This document shows, piece by piece, positions 17,090 to 26,327 of a stretch of 64,000 bases of DNA. Below the pieces are notes generated by a model, which worked only from the letters and a program-made list of their open reading frames with translations, had not been told where the DNA came from and searched no databases. Every line of letters begins with the position of its first letter. The stretch's first letter is position 1. The DNA is from Pseudochelatococcus sp047501465. Its GTDB lineage: Bacteria > Pseudomonadota > Alphaproteobacteria > Rhizobiales > Beijerinckiaceae. Location of the stretch: positions 62,001-126,000 of the forward strand of contig NZ_JAZDRL010000001.1 of NCBI RefSeq assembly GCF_047501465.1. The letters run 5' to 3'. The position numbers were made by a program, and so were the translations under genes.

Positions 17090-18232
17090 TTAAAGCAGAT
17101 CGGCCTTTGCCAGATCCCGCAGGAGATGGCTTGTGCCGTAGGTCCATGGCGGGCATTCAGTTGATAATTGAACGCGATTGCGCAGGGTGCCGAGCAAGGG
17201 CGTTGAAATCTCAACCACGTCGCCAAGCTTGTGCGTGAAGCCTTGCCCAATGCCATCCCTATCCTTGGTGGGCGCGAACATAGTGCCGAGCATCAGGATG
17301 ATGCCATCAGGATATTGATGATGTGTGCCAATGGTCGCAGCAACGAGAGACTCAGGCGAGCGGGAGATTTGCGCCATGTTCGATGCGCCATCAAGAGTGA
17401 AACCGTCTTCGCCTTCGATACGTAGTGTGAGCTCTGCACTCTTCACATCATCAAGCGTGAATGACTGATCGAAGAGGCGTATAAAGGGCCCAACAGCAGC
17501 TGAGGCGTTGTTGTCTTTCGCCTTGCCTAGAAGCAGCGCCGAGCGTCCTTCAACGTCGCGCAGGTTGACGTCGTTTGCCAGGGTCGCACCAAGTATCTGG
17601 CCTTTGCTGGAAACCAGCAAGGCAATCTCTGGCTCGGGGTTATTCCAGCGCGAGATAGGATGGAGGCCCACATCAGCCCCGTGGCCAACGCTCGACATGG
17701 GCTGTGATTTAGTAAAGATCTCCGCATCAGGGCCAATGCCAACCTCGAGATACTGGCTCCAGATGCCCTTGCTGATAAGGGTTTGTTTAAGCGCCATTGC
17801 CTGCTCAGAGCCAGGCACGATCTTGCTGAGGTCTGTGCCAATCAGCGCGATGACTTCCTCACGGAGGGCATCTGCACGCGATTTATCGCCAAGCGCCTGT
17901 TCTTCAATCACGCGCTCAAGGAGTGACGCGACAAATGTCACCCCGGACGCCTTGATCGCCTGCAGGTCAATCGGGGACAGCAGGGTAACGGCGTCTGGCG
18001 AATTGCCCGGATTTGCAAGCGCTGTTTCCAGGTCACCAACACGTATCCCCTTTGCCGCGCGGATATATCCTGCTGGATCTGCGGATTCCGCGATGTCGCG
18101 TACGGTTGCCATGGATTTGGCGGTGATGTCATATAGTCCGCCATCCCGAACCGTAATGATGCGAGGATAGGAATATCCAGGTATGTGCGCACGGCCAATA
18201 AGTGTTGCATTGCCTGGAATGGTATCAGTCAT
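17090..18232 (-). CDS. Fumarylacetoacetate hydrolase (FAH) family protein
   Basis: A 380-residue FAH-superfamily protein; such enzymes hydrate, dehydrate or hydrolyse 2-keto acids using a divalent metal held by acidic residues. Family motifs include PEPEIALLVSSKGQILGATL with the metal-binding Glu pair, ANDVNLRDVEGRS (the ND-x-S-x-R-D region) and the C-terminal LGDVVEISTPLLGTLRNRV. The length and N-terminal domain resemble the 2-keto-3-deoxy-sugar-acid dehydratases (XylX-like) more than the small hydratases, which with the neighbouring SDR suggests sugar-acid catabolism; that is inference. It follows the wrecked sugar-binding gene. Confidence 0.85.
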   Translation of the reverse strand: MTDTIPGNATLIGRAHIPGYSYPRIITVRDGGLYDITAKSMATVRDIAESADPAGYIRAAKGIRVGDLETALANPGNSPDAVTLLSPIDLQAIKASGVTFVASLLERVIEEQALGDKSRADALREEVIALIGTDLSKIVPGSEQAMALKQTLISKGIWSQYLEVGIGPDAEIFTKSQPMSSVGHGADVGLHPISRWNNPEPEIALLVSSKGQILGATLANDVNLRDVEGRSALLLGKAKDNNASAAVGPFIRLFDQSFTLDDVKSAELTLRIEGEDGFTLDGASNMAQISRSPESLVAATIGTHHQYPDGIILMLGTMFAPTKDRDGIGQGFTHKLGDVVEISTPLLGTLRNRVQLSTECPPWTYGTSHLLRDLAKADLL

Positions 18233-18262
18233 GATTTACCTGCTATTCCATGTGAGACGTTG

Positions 18263-18640
18263 TTATGAGATCTCGCGTCTCCGGCCAAGCTGTTTCATGG
18301 CAAGGATGCCGCCAATTGGCTGCGGATCAGCTACGGCGAATACCGCGTCAATTTTCGGGAAGCGCGTCAGCTGATTCTGCATCATTGCCTATCCACCATC
18401 GCGAGAGCTCTTGCCATTCTGATCGTCGAAAAGAATTTTGATGACAGGCATTTGCTGAACACCATTTTGCAGCTCTGGACGCGATCAGTGATAGCTGAGT
18501 TTGGAGGCCGGTTTCGTATGATCACGTTACCCTTGCCACCGAGCTTGTCAACGATGTACTGGCACGCAATTTCACCGGCTTTGTCTTGCCCCGCAACTGC
18601 AAGAGGGGAGGCGCGGGCCGCTTTGAGGCGGCATGGAATG
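18263..18640 (-). pseudogene. Broken periplasmic sugar-binding protein gene (RbsB-like)
   Basis: Reading the minus strand, the frame gives AVAGQDKAGEIACQYIVDKL, then GGKGNVIIRNRPPNSAITDR and VQSCKMVFSK. A frameshift near 18450 then leads into MPVIKILFDDQNGKSSRDGG, an in-frame TAG near 18385, and MMQNQLTRFPKIDAVFAVAD with PQPIGGILAMKQLGRR before a stop at 18263. These are consecutive parts of a type-1 periplasmic binding protein. The signal peptide, the N-terminal lobe and the C-terminus are gone. The neighbours are an SDR gene upstream and the FAH gene downstream. The exact upstream edge is uncertain because it merges with the end of the SDR gene. Confidence 0.85.
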
Positions 18641-18643
18641 ACC

Positions 18644-19426
18644 TCAAGCGCCAGGACGCTCAGCAACCAGTCCGGATTGCTCCTGAGAAAGGAACATGCG
18701 ATTCCAGGTGGGACTAACCAGGATCTCATTCATGCAGATCCGGCTTGGAAGCTGACATATCATCAGAATAATGTCCGCCAGATCCTGTGGCTGCAGCATG
18801 CGGTCTTTTTCCTCCTGAGGGACGGGGACAGGGCGTTTTTCAAGCACAGGTGTTGCAACCTCGCCTGGGCATACAGCGCATGAGCGGATATTGTTTCCAA
18901 ACTCTTCCATATTGATGGAATGGCTCATTGCCAGCACCGCTTGTTTGGCAGCGCTATAGCCTGCGCCGGCGAGCTTGTGATTATACCGCCCCAGCCATGA
19001 AGCTGTATGGATCATCAAGCCGCCCCCCTGACTGCGGAAAATCGGCAAGACGCTTGTAACGCAATAAAATGTAGCGGACAGGTTGGTCGAGATTAGTTCA
19101 TCAACGCCTTCCGGGGTCAGGGCTGCAGTGCTGCGATCCCTGATGTTAACGCCGGCATTGTTGACGAGCACATCAAGACGGCCAAGCTTTGAAACGATCG
19201 ATTGGGCAATCTTCTGAACATTTGTGGCGCTGGTCAAATCACCTGGTTCCACGATTGCCGTTCCACCCGCTGCGGCAATTCTATCTGCTACGGACTCCAG
19301 CATCTCACGACGGCGGCCTGTGAGAACAACGGTTGCGCCAGCTGCGGCGAGTGTAAGGGCGGCAGCTTCACCAATACCGCTGCCCGCGCCTGTGATCCAG
19401 ATGACCTGTTTTGCCAAAGTGCCCAT
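18644..19426 (-). CDS. Short-chain dehydrogenase/reductase (SDR)
   Basis: A 260-residue classical SDR oxidoreductase. The NAD(P)-binding TGAGSGIG is at residues 12-19, NNAG at 89-92, the catalytic Ser at 143 and YSAAK at 157-161, so the catalytic set is complete. The family C-terminus (NEILVSPTWNR) is reached at about residue 243; the remaining tail (MFLSQEQSGLVAERPGA) reads into DNA joined to the binding-protein pseudogene, so a deletion has probably replaced the original last residues. It is divergent from an HTH-cupin regulator, which may control it. Substrate unknown; a sugar or sugar-acid is plausible. Confidence 0.9.
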   Translation of the reverse strand: MGTLAKQVIWITGAGSGIGEAAALTLAAAGATVVLTGRRREMLESVADRIAAAGGTAIVEPGDLTSATNVQKIAQSIVSKLGRLDVLVNNAGVNIRDRSTAALTPEGVDELISTNLSATFYCVTSVLPIFRSQGGGLMIHTASWLGRYNHKLAGAGYSAAKQAVLAMSHSINMEEFGNNIRSCAVCPGEVATPVLEKRPVPVPQEEKDRMLQPQDLADIILMICQLPSRICMNEILVSPTWNRMFLSQEQSGLVAERPGA

Positions 19427-19610
19427 ATGAGTGCGTTTCCATTTTTCCAGACGATCTTGATTTCACCTTTATGAGTTTCATATAAGAAACTTTGTGTCAA
19501 TGCGGAAACGTGGGTAAAATTATTTTACTCGGAATGTGGAAGCGCGTAACAGTGCTAAAAGGTCTTTCAAATTTTGCAATTAGCAGCAAAGCTGTTTTTT
19601 CGGATTAATT

Positions 19611-20276
19611 ATGATGGCGTCAGCAAATCCCTCTCATTCAATTGGTGAAGCTCTGCGTGAGCGGCGCAGTTATCATGGCTGGACCTTGGCTGACGTAGCG
19701 GCAAAAACCGGGATATCAAAATCGACACTTTCAAAGATTGAGAACAATCTTATCTCGCCATCTTACCAGTCTATTTTGCAGCTTTGCGCTGGTCTGGATA
19801 TCGAGATTGGCGATCTTGTTTCCAGTTCGCCAAACAAGGGCGAGGGCATGCGCCGGCTAACAGGGCGTCGCAGCATTTCTTATGGCGCATCAGGCCTTAC
19901 GATGAGCGATGAGAACTATACCTATACCTATTTGTGCACTGACATTGCTCACAAACGGATCATTCCGATGGTGATCGAGGTTCGGGCGCACTCTCTCACA
20001 GATGTTGGCGGACTCTGGAGCCATGTTGGCGAAGAGTATCTCTACGTTTTAGAGGGCAGCATCGAACTGCGAAGCGAGTTTTATGAGCCTACAATCCTGA
20101 AGGCGGGAGATTCAGCTTACTTCGATAGCACCATGGGGCATGCGTATCTTGCTGCAGGTGACAAGCCTTCAAAATTGCTCGTGATGTGCTCAAGCGCTAC
20201 GCCAAACCTCGCGCAGACGCTTCGTGAGGTGCTTTCCAAGCGCTTGGAGAAAGGTCACCTGGATAGTGATGCGTAG
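19611..20276 (+). CDS. XRE-family regulator with C-terminal cupin domain
   Basis: A 221-residue transcription factor. The helix-turn-helix is at about residues 11-65 (IGEALRERRSYHGWTLADVA, then GISKSTLSKIENNLISPSY) and the cupin sensor domain at about 140-210 (GEEYLYVLEGSIELRSE and KAGDSAYFDSTMGHAYLA). HTH-cupin proteins commonly regulate adjacent catabolic or amine genes. It is divergent from the SDR gene with a 184-base AT-rich spacer. No operator was identified. The start at 19611 has a second ATG one codon later. Confidence 0.9.
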   Translation: MMASANPSHSIGEALRERRSYHGWTLADVAAKTGISKSTLSKIENNLISPSYQSILQLCAGLDIEIGDLVSSSPNKGEGMRRLTGRRSISYGASGLTMSDENYTYTYLCTDIAHKRIIPMVIEVRAHSLTDVGGLWSHVGEEYLYVLEGSIELRSEFYEPTILKAGDSAYFDSTMGHAYLAAGDKPSKLLVMCSSATPNLAQTLREVLSKRLEKGHLDSDA

Positions 20277-20559
20277 ATGACGCCGTTTCATTTAGGAAAA
20301 TAAATTTCTTATTTTGAAATAATTGACAGCTTGCGTGTCGCACTATTCTGTCTCGACAGTGCCTATTTTGCACTAGTGCCGTCGTGAACAACGCAAATAC
20401 GCTCCTCTCCCTTATCAAAGGCGCGGAAATTGTAGATCTGTCAGTTTTGACTGGTGAGAACCGGCCGTCATTCTCGCTCGAAGTCAGCGTTTTGGGCAGT
20501 TCATGATGAACCATTATACGCAGGTAATCCGCACGCGAAATGCTTTATTCTTTAGCTTT

Positions 20560-22026
20560 TTAATCCTCGTAAGGTCCCCCGTTTTGCGCCTTGATTGTTT
20601 GCCTGCTGGTAAGTCCGACTGCAAAAGCGCCGGTAATGACCGCAATTATCGGGCTGAGTATGTTGAAGAAGGCATATGGAGCATAGTTGAAGGTGGCAAC
20701 GCCAAGGGTGGCGGCCATGTATGCGCCGCAGCTGTTCCAGGGGATCAAGGCTGAACTTGGTGTGGCTGCCGCCCCCAGAGAGCGCGATAGCACTTTTGGC
20801 GGTATATGCCGTGTCTGGAAAGCTTGCTTGAACATCCGCCCCGGCAAAACGATAGAGAGATACTGATCTGCTGTCGCTATGTTCGTTGCGATGATTGAGG
20901 CGACGAGTGAGGCGATGAGACGCCCAGTGGATTTGGCCGCCTTGACGATCGGGCTGATAAGGCGATCCAGCATGCCAGCTTTCTCGGTAACGCCACCAAA
21001 CGCAAAAGCCGTGATCACAAGCCAGATCGTATTCAGCATGCTGCTCATGCCGCCGCGTGTTGCCAGCTGATCCAGCATGGCCTGCCCGGTTGTCGAAACA
21101 TAACCGTTGGCGAGCGCAAGCCAGACACCCTTGATAAGGCCAAGCCATTCCGGGCCGCTCTGTAGTTTTGCAAATGCAAGTACGCGCTCTGGCGCAAAAA
21201 ACGCGGCGAGCACCCCACCTGCCAATGCGCCGATGAAGATCGTCGTGAAGGGTGGGAACTTCATTATCGCAAGTATCACAACAATTATAAGTGGCAGGAA
21301 CAGCAGCGGCGTGATGTGGAAGGCGTTGGCAATAACCGCCAGCTTTCCGCTGGCATCGAAGGTTCCCGAGCTGCCTAAAAACCAGAAAATAACCAACGTA
21401 ATTGCGAGCGTCAGAAGCGACATGGGCAGAACACCACGCACGTGCTCATAGAGGTTCGTATCTGAAACGCCCGCAGCCAGATTGGCAGAATCCGATAAGG
21501 GCGAGGTGGTGTCGCCGAAATAGGCGCCGGATATGATCGCACCTGCTGCAATAGCCGGGTTCAATTCCATATTGATGGCAATTCCCATCAGGCCAATGCC
21601 GATAGTGCCAACCACCGTCCAGGAACTGCCGATGCCGAATGATACCACAGCACAAATAGCGGCGGCAGTGACATAGAAGTAATCCGGATTGAGAAGCTGT
21701 AGGCCATAGTAAACCATGGCCACGAGCGTGCCGCTCATCGCCCAGGTGCCGATCAACGCGCCAACAGCAAACAGAATAAAGATTGCTCCAATGCCGGAGC
21801 TGACACTGGCGACAGCGGCATCACCAAGCTCTTGCAGGGTGAAGCCACGCCGTTGTGCGACAAGAACCGCAACCATGGTGGCGATAACGAGTGCCACCTG
21901 GTTTGGGCCACTCATTCCCGCATCGCCGAACAGATAGTACGATAGCGCGACGAGCAAAATGAGACAGGCAATCGGGATAATCGCTTCAAGATAGGAAAGG
22001 TCGGCACGTTGCTCATGATCTTCCAT
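20560..22026 (-). CDS. nhaC: NhaC-family Na+/H+ antiporter-like membrane protein
   Basis: A 488-residue, highly hydrophobic inner-membrane protein with about 11-12 segments, matching the NhaC/IT superfamily: SFGIGSSWTVVGTIGIGLMG and GAIISGAYFGDTTSPLSDSA near residues 145-190, and ATADQYLSIVLPGRMF in the second half. It is the third gene of a minus-strand run with arcD and arcA; the start is 68 bases past the arcA stop. It may supply Na+/H+ exchange or move a product of arginine breakdown; NhaC relatives also exchange organic acids, so substrate is uncertain. Confidence 0.85.
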   Translation of the reverse strand: MEDHEQRADLSYLEAIIPIACLILLVALSYYLFGDAGMSGPNQVALVIATMVAVLVAQRRGFTLQELGDAAVASVSSGIGAIFILFAVGALIGTWAMSGTLVAMVYYGLQLLNPDYFYVTAAAICAVVSFGIGSSWTVVGTIGIGLMGIAINMELNPAIAAGAIISGAYFGDTTSPLSDSANLAAGVSDTNLYEHVRGVLPMSLLTLAITLVIFWFLGSSGTFDASGKLAVIANAFHITPLLFLPLIIVVILAIMKFPPFTTIFIGALAGGVLAAFFAPERVLAFAKLQSGPEWLGLIKGVWLALANGYVSTTGQAMLDQLATRGGMSSMLNTIWLVITAFAFGGVTEKAGMLDRLISPIVKAAKSTGRLIASLVASIIATNIATADQYLSIVLPGRMFKQAFQTRHIPPKVLSRSLGAAATPSSALIPWNSCGAYMAATLGVATFNYAPYAFFNILSPIIAVITGAFAVGLTSRQTIKAQNGGPYED

Positions 22027-22093
22027 GGCGATCTCTTTTCACCTGTCTCACTCAATGATGGCGTTTGCCAGCCAGGTAGCAAACCACGCTCGA

Positions 22094-23350
22094 TCAGTAG
22101 TCAACAGCATCCCGGGTGATCGGGCATGTCATGCAGTGACCGCCACCGCGTCCACGACCGAGCTCCGCACCAACGATGCTGATGACCTCAATGCCCTCCT
22201 TGCGCAGCAGCGTGTTGGTATAGGTGTTGCGGTCGTAAGCGAAGACGACGCCCGGCGAAGCGCAGACGAGGTTTGCGCCGCTGTCCCACTGTGTGCGTTC
22301 ACGCATGTAGTCGTTGCCGCCCGTATGGACGACGCGCATTTTCTTGAGGCCAAGTGAATCGCGGACAGTGTCAACAAATGTGCCCTCATCCTTGTGCAGT
22401 TCAAGCTCGCCTTCCTTGTTGCCTGGCCGGTAGGAGAAAGCCTGAATTTTATCCACGATATCGGGATACAGCAGCACACAATCGCGGTCTGCGAAGGTAA
22501 ACACCGTATCGAGATGCATGGCCGCACGCAGTTTTGGCATCGCTGCGACGATGACACGTTCAGCCGCCCCCTTCGCGAACAGCCTCTGCGCCAACTGCGC
22601 GATGGCCTGCCGTGAGGTGCGCTCGCTCATGCCGATAAGCACGTTGCCCTTGCCGATTGGCATGACATCGCCGCCTTCAAGGGTTGCCATGCCCCAGTCT
22701 TCTGTGGGGTCGCCCCACCAGACATTGACCTTGCCGGCGAAGTCAGGATGAAACTTGTAAATCGCAGTGGTGAGAATTGTCTCTTCATGACGCGCTGGCC
22801 AGTAGAGCGGATTAAGTGTTACGCCGCCGTAGATCCAGCAGGTCGTATCACGCGTATACAAAGTGTTGGGCAGTGGGGGTAGCAGGTATTCCGTGACGCC
22901 CGCGGCCTCGCGGACCAGCTTGAGTGTCTCACTGCTGTTTGCTTCAGGAAACTCGAAGGTCGATAGGCCGCCAATCAGTGTTTCTGCCAGTTCGCGATTG
23001 GTAAGACCATCGAGATAGCTGCGGATTTCGTTGACAAGCTCTGGCCCGACCTGGTTCGGAACAACCTGCTGGTCAAGAATCCACTTCTTGCCTTCAGGGA
23101 TCGCCACGGTTTCGGTAAGCAGGTTGTGCATCTCAACCACTTCAATACCGCGATCGCGCATCTTGGTGACGAAGTCGAAATGATCGCGCTTGGCATTCTC
23201 AACCCAGAGTACATCATCAAATAAAAGATCGTCGCAATTGCTTGGCGTCAACCGTTGGTGGGCGCGTCCTGGTGCGCAGACCATGACCTTACGGAGCTGA
23301 CCAACTTCAGAATGGACCCCGAATGGAGCGCTGGAAGAAGGAGTGGACAT
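22094..23350 (-). CDS. arcA: Arginine deiminase
   Basis: Arginine deiminase hydrolyses L-arginine to citrulline and ammonia. The 418-residue product is full length. The guanidine-modifying fold is recognisable by NTLYTRDTTCWIYGGVTLNP, LEGGDVMPIG, VFTFADRDCVLLYP and the terminal GRGRGGGHCMTCPITRD with the nucleophilic Cys at 406 and His at 405. It lies between the antiporter gene arcD and nhaC. Neither arcB (ornithine carbamoyltransferase) nor arcC (carbamate kinase) is in the window, so ATP production by the full pathway cannot be concluded; ammonia release for acid tolerance or nitrogen use is possible. Confidence 0.95.
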   Translation of the reverse strand: MSTPSSSAPFGVHSEVGQLRKVMVCAPGRAHQRLTPSNCDDLLFDDVLWVENAKRDHFDFVTKMRDRGIEVVEMHNLLTETVAIPEGKKWILDQQVVPNQVGPELVNEIRSYLDGLTNRELAETLIGGLSTFEFPEANSSETLKLVREAAGVTEYLLPPLPNTLYTRDTTCWIYGGVTLNPLYWPARHEETILTTAIYKFHPDFAGKVNVWWGDPTEDWGMATLEGGDVMPIGKGNVLIGMSERTSRQAIAQLAQRLFAKGAAERVIVAAMPKLRAAMHLDTVFTFADRDCVLLYPDIVDKIQAFSYRPGNKEGELELHKDEGTFVDTVRDSLGLKKMRVVHTGGNDYMRERTQWDSGANLVCASPGVVFAYDRNTYTNTLLRKEGIEVISIVGAELGRGRGGGHCMTCPITRDAVDY

Positions 23351-23535
23351 GCTTCACCTCTAGACTTGATTGTGATTGTTCGGAGGCATCCACGCTTAGG
23401 GCTCAATGCCGCAGCTGAATGGATTAGTCACGAAAAGCTGAGTGGCATACTGATTGATATCCAAGCATCCCGCTCTCTTAGATGAGCGCAGATGAGTATG
23501 CTGCCTGCTGGGCGGTACACTCATCTGCCGCTTTC

Positions 23536-24978
23536 TCACACGACGAAGTAACCGGTCACGAAGCCGTAAATGCCTGCAACGCAACCGATCATTGCCACGA
23601 TGAAGACGATAAGCTCCATCGGTGTAAATACTTTCTCATTCTGCTCGCGGCGTGCCCAGAAGTACAGGATCGTGCCGGGCCCATAGAGAATAGCTGATAG
23701 CAATACAAATTTCAGGCCTCCAGCGAAGAGCAGGAAGATCGTATAAACCAATGCAATACCCGCAATTGCCAGATCGCGCGTTCGTTCTTGGGGTCTGATA
23801 TTGTAGGTCTCACCACGGCGTGTCAGCATCAGGCCGAAAGCTGCGACCAGCAGATATGGAATAAGCGCCATGGAGCTGGTCAGGTTAAGCATCAGCGCGA
23901 AGGCATCTCGCGACCAGTAAGTGCTGATCACAAAGAGCTGGACGATGATGTTGGTCATCCAGAGTGCTGCGGATGGTACCTTGTTCTGGTTTTCCGTTGC
24001 AAACACCTTTGGCATGTCACGCGTTTTCGCTGCCGTGAACAGCACCTCAGCGCAGATAAGCGACCAGGCAAGATACGCGCCCAGCACCGAAATCAGCAAG
24101 CCGATGCTGACGAAAACCGCGCCCCAAGGGCCGACGATAGCCTCAAGAACTGTAGCCATTGAAGGCTGGCGCATGGCAGCAATCTCAGCCTGCGGCAGGA
24201 CTGCATAAGGCAACATCGTAACCAGCACCATCAGAATCAGAACGCCAGCAAAGCCTACCAGCGTCGCGAAGCCAACATCAGTACGTGTTTTAGCAAAGCG
24301 CGAATAAACGCTGGCCCCTTCAATACCGAGGAATACAAAGACGGTTACGAACATCGTCGCCCGAACCTGCTCGAACAGGCTCATCTCCGGCATGCCCTCG
24401 CCACCCCAGAAGTTGGCGCTGAACTGTTCCCAATTGAACGCAAATAGCGCCAGCAGGATAAACACCAGGATAGGCACGATCTTGCATATCGTGACAACGG
24501 TATTAATAAACGCTGCCTGCTGTACACCGCGCAGGATCATGAAGTGAAATAGCCAGATGCCAACTGATGCCACCAGAATTGCGGGGATCGTATTACCATC
24601 GCCAAAAATCGGGAAAAATGCCCCCAACGTTGACTTGATCAACACCCAGTATGAGACGTTACCGATGCAGCTACCAATCCAGTAGCCGAGTGCGGATAAA
24701 AAACCCGCATAAGGACCAAAACCAGCCTTTGCGTATGCATACACACCGGCGTCAAGATCAGGTTTGCGTTCTGCAAGTATCTGGAACACGCGTGCAAGCA
24801 TATACATGCCACTGCCAGCGATAGCCCAGGCAATGATCGCACCGAATGGTCCGGTAGCGTTACCAAACGTGCGCGGTAAAGAAAATATCCCTGCGCCTAC
24901 CATTGAGCCCACCACCATGGCAGTCAATGTCCAGCGAGAGAATTTTTGTGTGTTGGTTGAAGTTGCCATCCTGCCCAT
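23536..24978 (-). CDS. arcD: Arginine/ornithine antiporter (basic amino acid/polyamine APC family)
   Basis: A 480-residue transporter with about 12-13 membrane segments in the amino acid-polyamine-organocation superfamily. The first segment VVGSMVGAGIFSLPRTFG contains the conserved G-S/M-x-G-x-G-I-F-x-L-P signature of APC antiporters such as ArcD and LysI. With arcA directly downstream on the same strand (185 bases apart) it is best read as the arginine importer/ornithine or citrulline exporter. Translation may begin at GTG/ATG codons within three residues of the start; ATG 24978 is given, 24969 is the alternative. Confidence 0.9.
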   Translation of the reverse strand: MGRMATSTNTQKFSRWTLTAMVVGSMVGAGIFSLPRTFGNATGPFGAIIAWAIAGSGMYMLARVFQILAERKPDLDAGVYAYAKAGFGPYAGFLSALGYWIGSCIGNVSYWVLIKSTLGAFFPIFGDGNTIPAILVASVGIWLFHFMILRGVQQAAFINTVVTICKIVPILVFILLALFAFNWEQFSANFWGGEGMPEMSLFEQVRATMFVTVFVFLGIEGASVYSRFAKTRTDVGFATLVGFAGVLILMVLVTMLPYAVLPQAEIAAMRQPSMATVLEAIVGPWGAVFVSIGLLISVLGAYLAWSLICAEVLFTAAKTRDMPKVFATENQNKVPSAALWMTNIIVQLFVISTYWSRDAFALMLNLTSSMALIPYLLVAAFGLMLTRRGETYNIRPQERTRDLAIAGIALVYTIFLLFAGGLKFVLLSAILYGPGTILYFWARREQNEKVFTPMELIVFIVAMIGCVAGIYGFVTGYFVV

Positions 24979-25071
24979 CCAGAGTTTTTATTTATTGTGA
25001 TCCATCATATTCAAATGTTTATGTTATAAAAAGCATTATATGTTAAAGTCATAAATAATAATTAGGCTGAG

Positions 25072-25876
25072 GATTCAAATTAAGTAATACGAGAATAAGA
25101 TAGCGATTGTTACGGCGTTGAGGAACGATTGAGCTGATTTGTCATATCGTGTAGCGATGCGGCGCCAGTTTTTGAGTTTGGCAAAGCATGCCTCCACCCT
25201 CCATCTTTTTTTATAAAGCTCTGTATCAATTGTATTTTTGACTTTTGCATTTTTTCGGTCTGGCACACAATATGTGATGTTTGCGGCTTCAACGCAGGCG
25301 CGGATGTCTTTGGAAACATAGCCTGTATCCGCCAGTATCTGGCGTAAATTTGGATGATTGCAGGCGTTGATCAGCAGCGGGGCGAGGCAAACATCGTGAA
25401 TGTTGCCACCCGTGATCAACCATGCGACGGGTTTGCCGCGCCCGTTACAGGCCAGGTGGATTTTACTCGTCCAACCGCCGCAAGATCGACCTGTGGCAGG
25501 ACATCCTTTTTTTGGGCGCCAAGAGCCGAACGCTGTACCCGTATCGTGGTCGAATCTATCATAAGTGTCTCATCTTGCGCGTCTTTTTCGGATAAAGCCT
25601 GAAAAATACGCGTCCAGACGCCCTGAGCGTTCCAGCGTTGATAGCGCGTGTAAAGTGTTTTGTGTGGTCCGTAAATCGCCGGAGCCTGCCGCCACATCAC
25701 ACCCGACTGAAGAACATAAACAATCCCCGATACGACCCGCCGATCATTTACACGCCGCCGTCCCCGCTTCACCTTCGGCAACAAATCCTGCAATTTGGAC
25801 CAGGCAATGTCATTGATATAAAAAGGATATCCACCCATCAGAAACCTCAAAATTAAAGCGATGATGGGAGTGAATC
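25072..25876 (-). mobile_element. IS5-family insertion sequence (IS427-like, about 0.8 kb)
   Basis: One transposase in two frames (25416-25850 and 25075-25419) lies between short inverted ends: GATTCA at 25072-25077 and TGAATC at 25871-25876, the left one overlapping the transposase stop. The element sits in AT-rich DNA between arcD and an unrecognised gene. The end repeats are only 6-7 bp as far as I can align them, so the true borders may differ by several bases, and no target duplication was established. Confidence 0.75.
25075..25850 (-). CDS. IS5-family transposase made by -1 frameshifting
   Basis: OrfA (25416-25850) begins FLMGGYPFYINDIAWSKLQD and holds the first catalytic Asp in LMIDSTTIRVQR; OrfB (25075-25419) holds the second Asp in QILADTGYVSKD and the Glu in RRWRVEACFAKLKNWRR. 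Near the end of OrfA the coding strand has CAAAAAAAGG, an A7G slippery run. A -1 shift there turns GAQKKDVLP into GAQKKGCPATGRSCGGWTS and continues in frame through KIHLACNGRGKPVAWLITGG into OrfB, restoring the typical IS5 transposase. All three DDE residues are present, so the element may be active. Confidence 0.85.
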
Positions 25877-26327
25877 AAAACACTTATAAATATTCGTTAA
25901 TTTGAAGGCTTAACCTAAATCAAATATTATATTTGTATAATTAATTTGTTTAATTTATTTATTCTATGTATGCCTGCATTTGTTGATATATCTAATGTTA
26001 ATTTCAATAACATACTCTTGGTTCTTGGTTTCTTGTTCTTTTTATACTTTAATTGATGTTGTATATTTTTAAGATAAATTTTAAATCCTGGAATCATGTT
26101 GAGCTTATACGCTGTTTTCCCGTGTCTTCAGCATTCAAGAATACTCCCTTCATTAAGTTTGAGAAGATGCGAGATATAGAGAGCAAGCGCTAATATTGTG
26201 TTTAATCCAGCTTATTTCGTCTGGAATAAATATATGGAGCATTGTTTACGTGTATACATGCTTGATGCGTTTGGTGCCTCTGTATTACTCTGGTAGAGTT
26301 AAATTTATCAATTAGAGGGAGGTTACA
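25877..26327. other. AT-rich gap between the IS5 element and the unknown gene
   Basis: About 450 bases of unusually AT-rich DNA with no supported gene. The last part, including GAGGGAGG at about 26315, supplies the ribosome-binding site of the following gene. Base composition differs from the flanking core genes, which suggests foreign origin. Confidence 0.5.

Noticed and set aside
25020..25075. Possible FNR/CRP site upstream of arcD (TTGAAT...ATCAC)
   Set aside because: The half-sites do not have the correct spacing for FNR or CRP.
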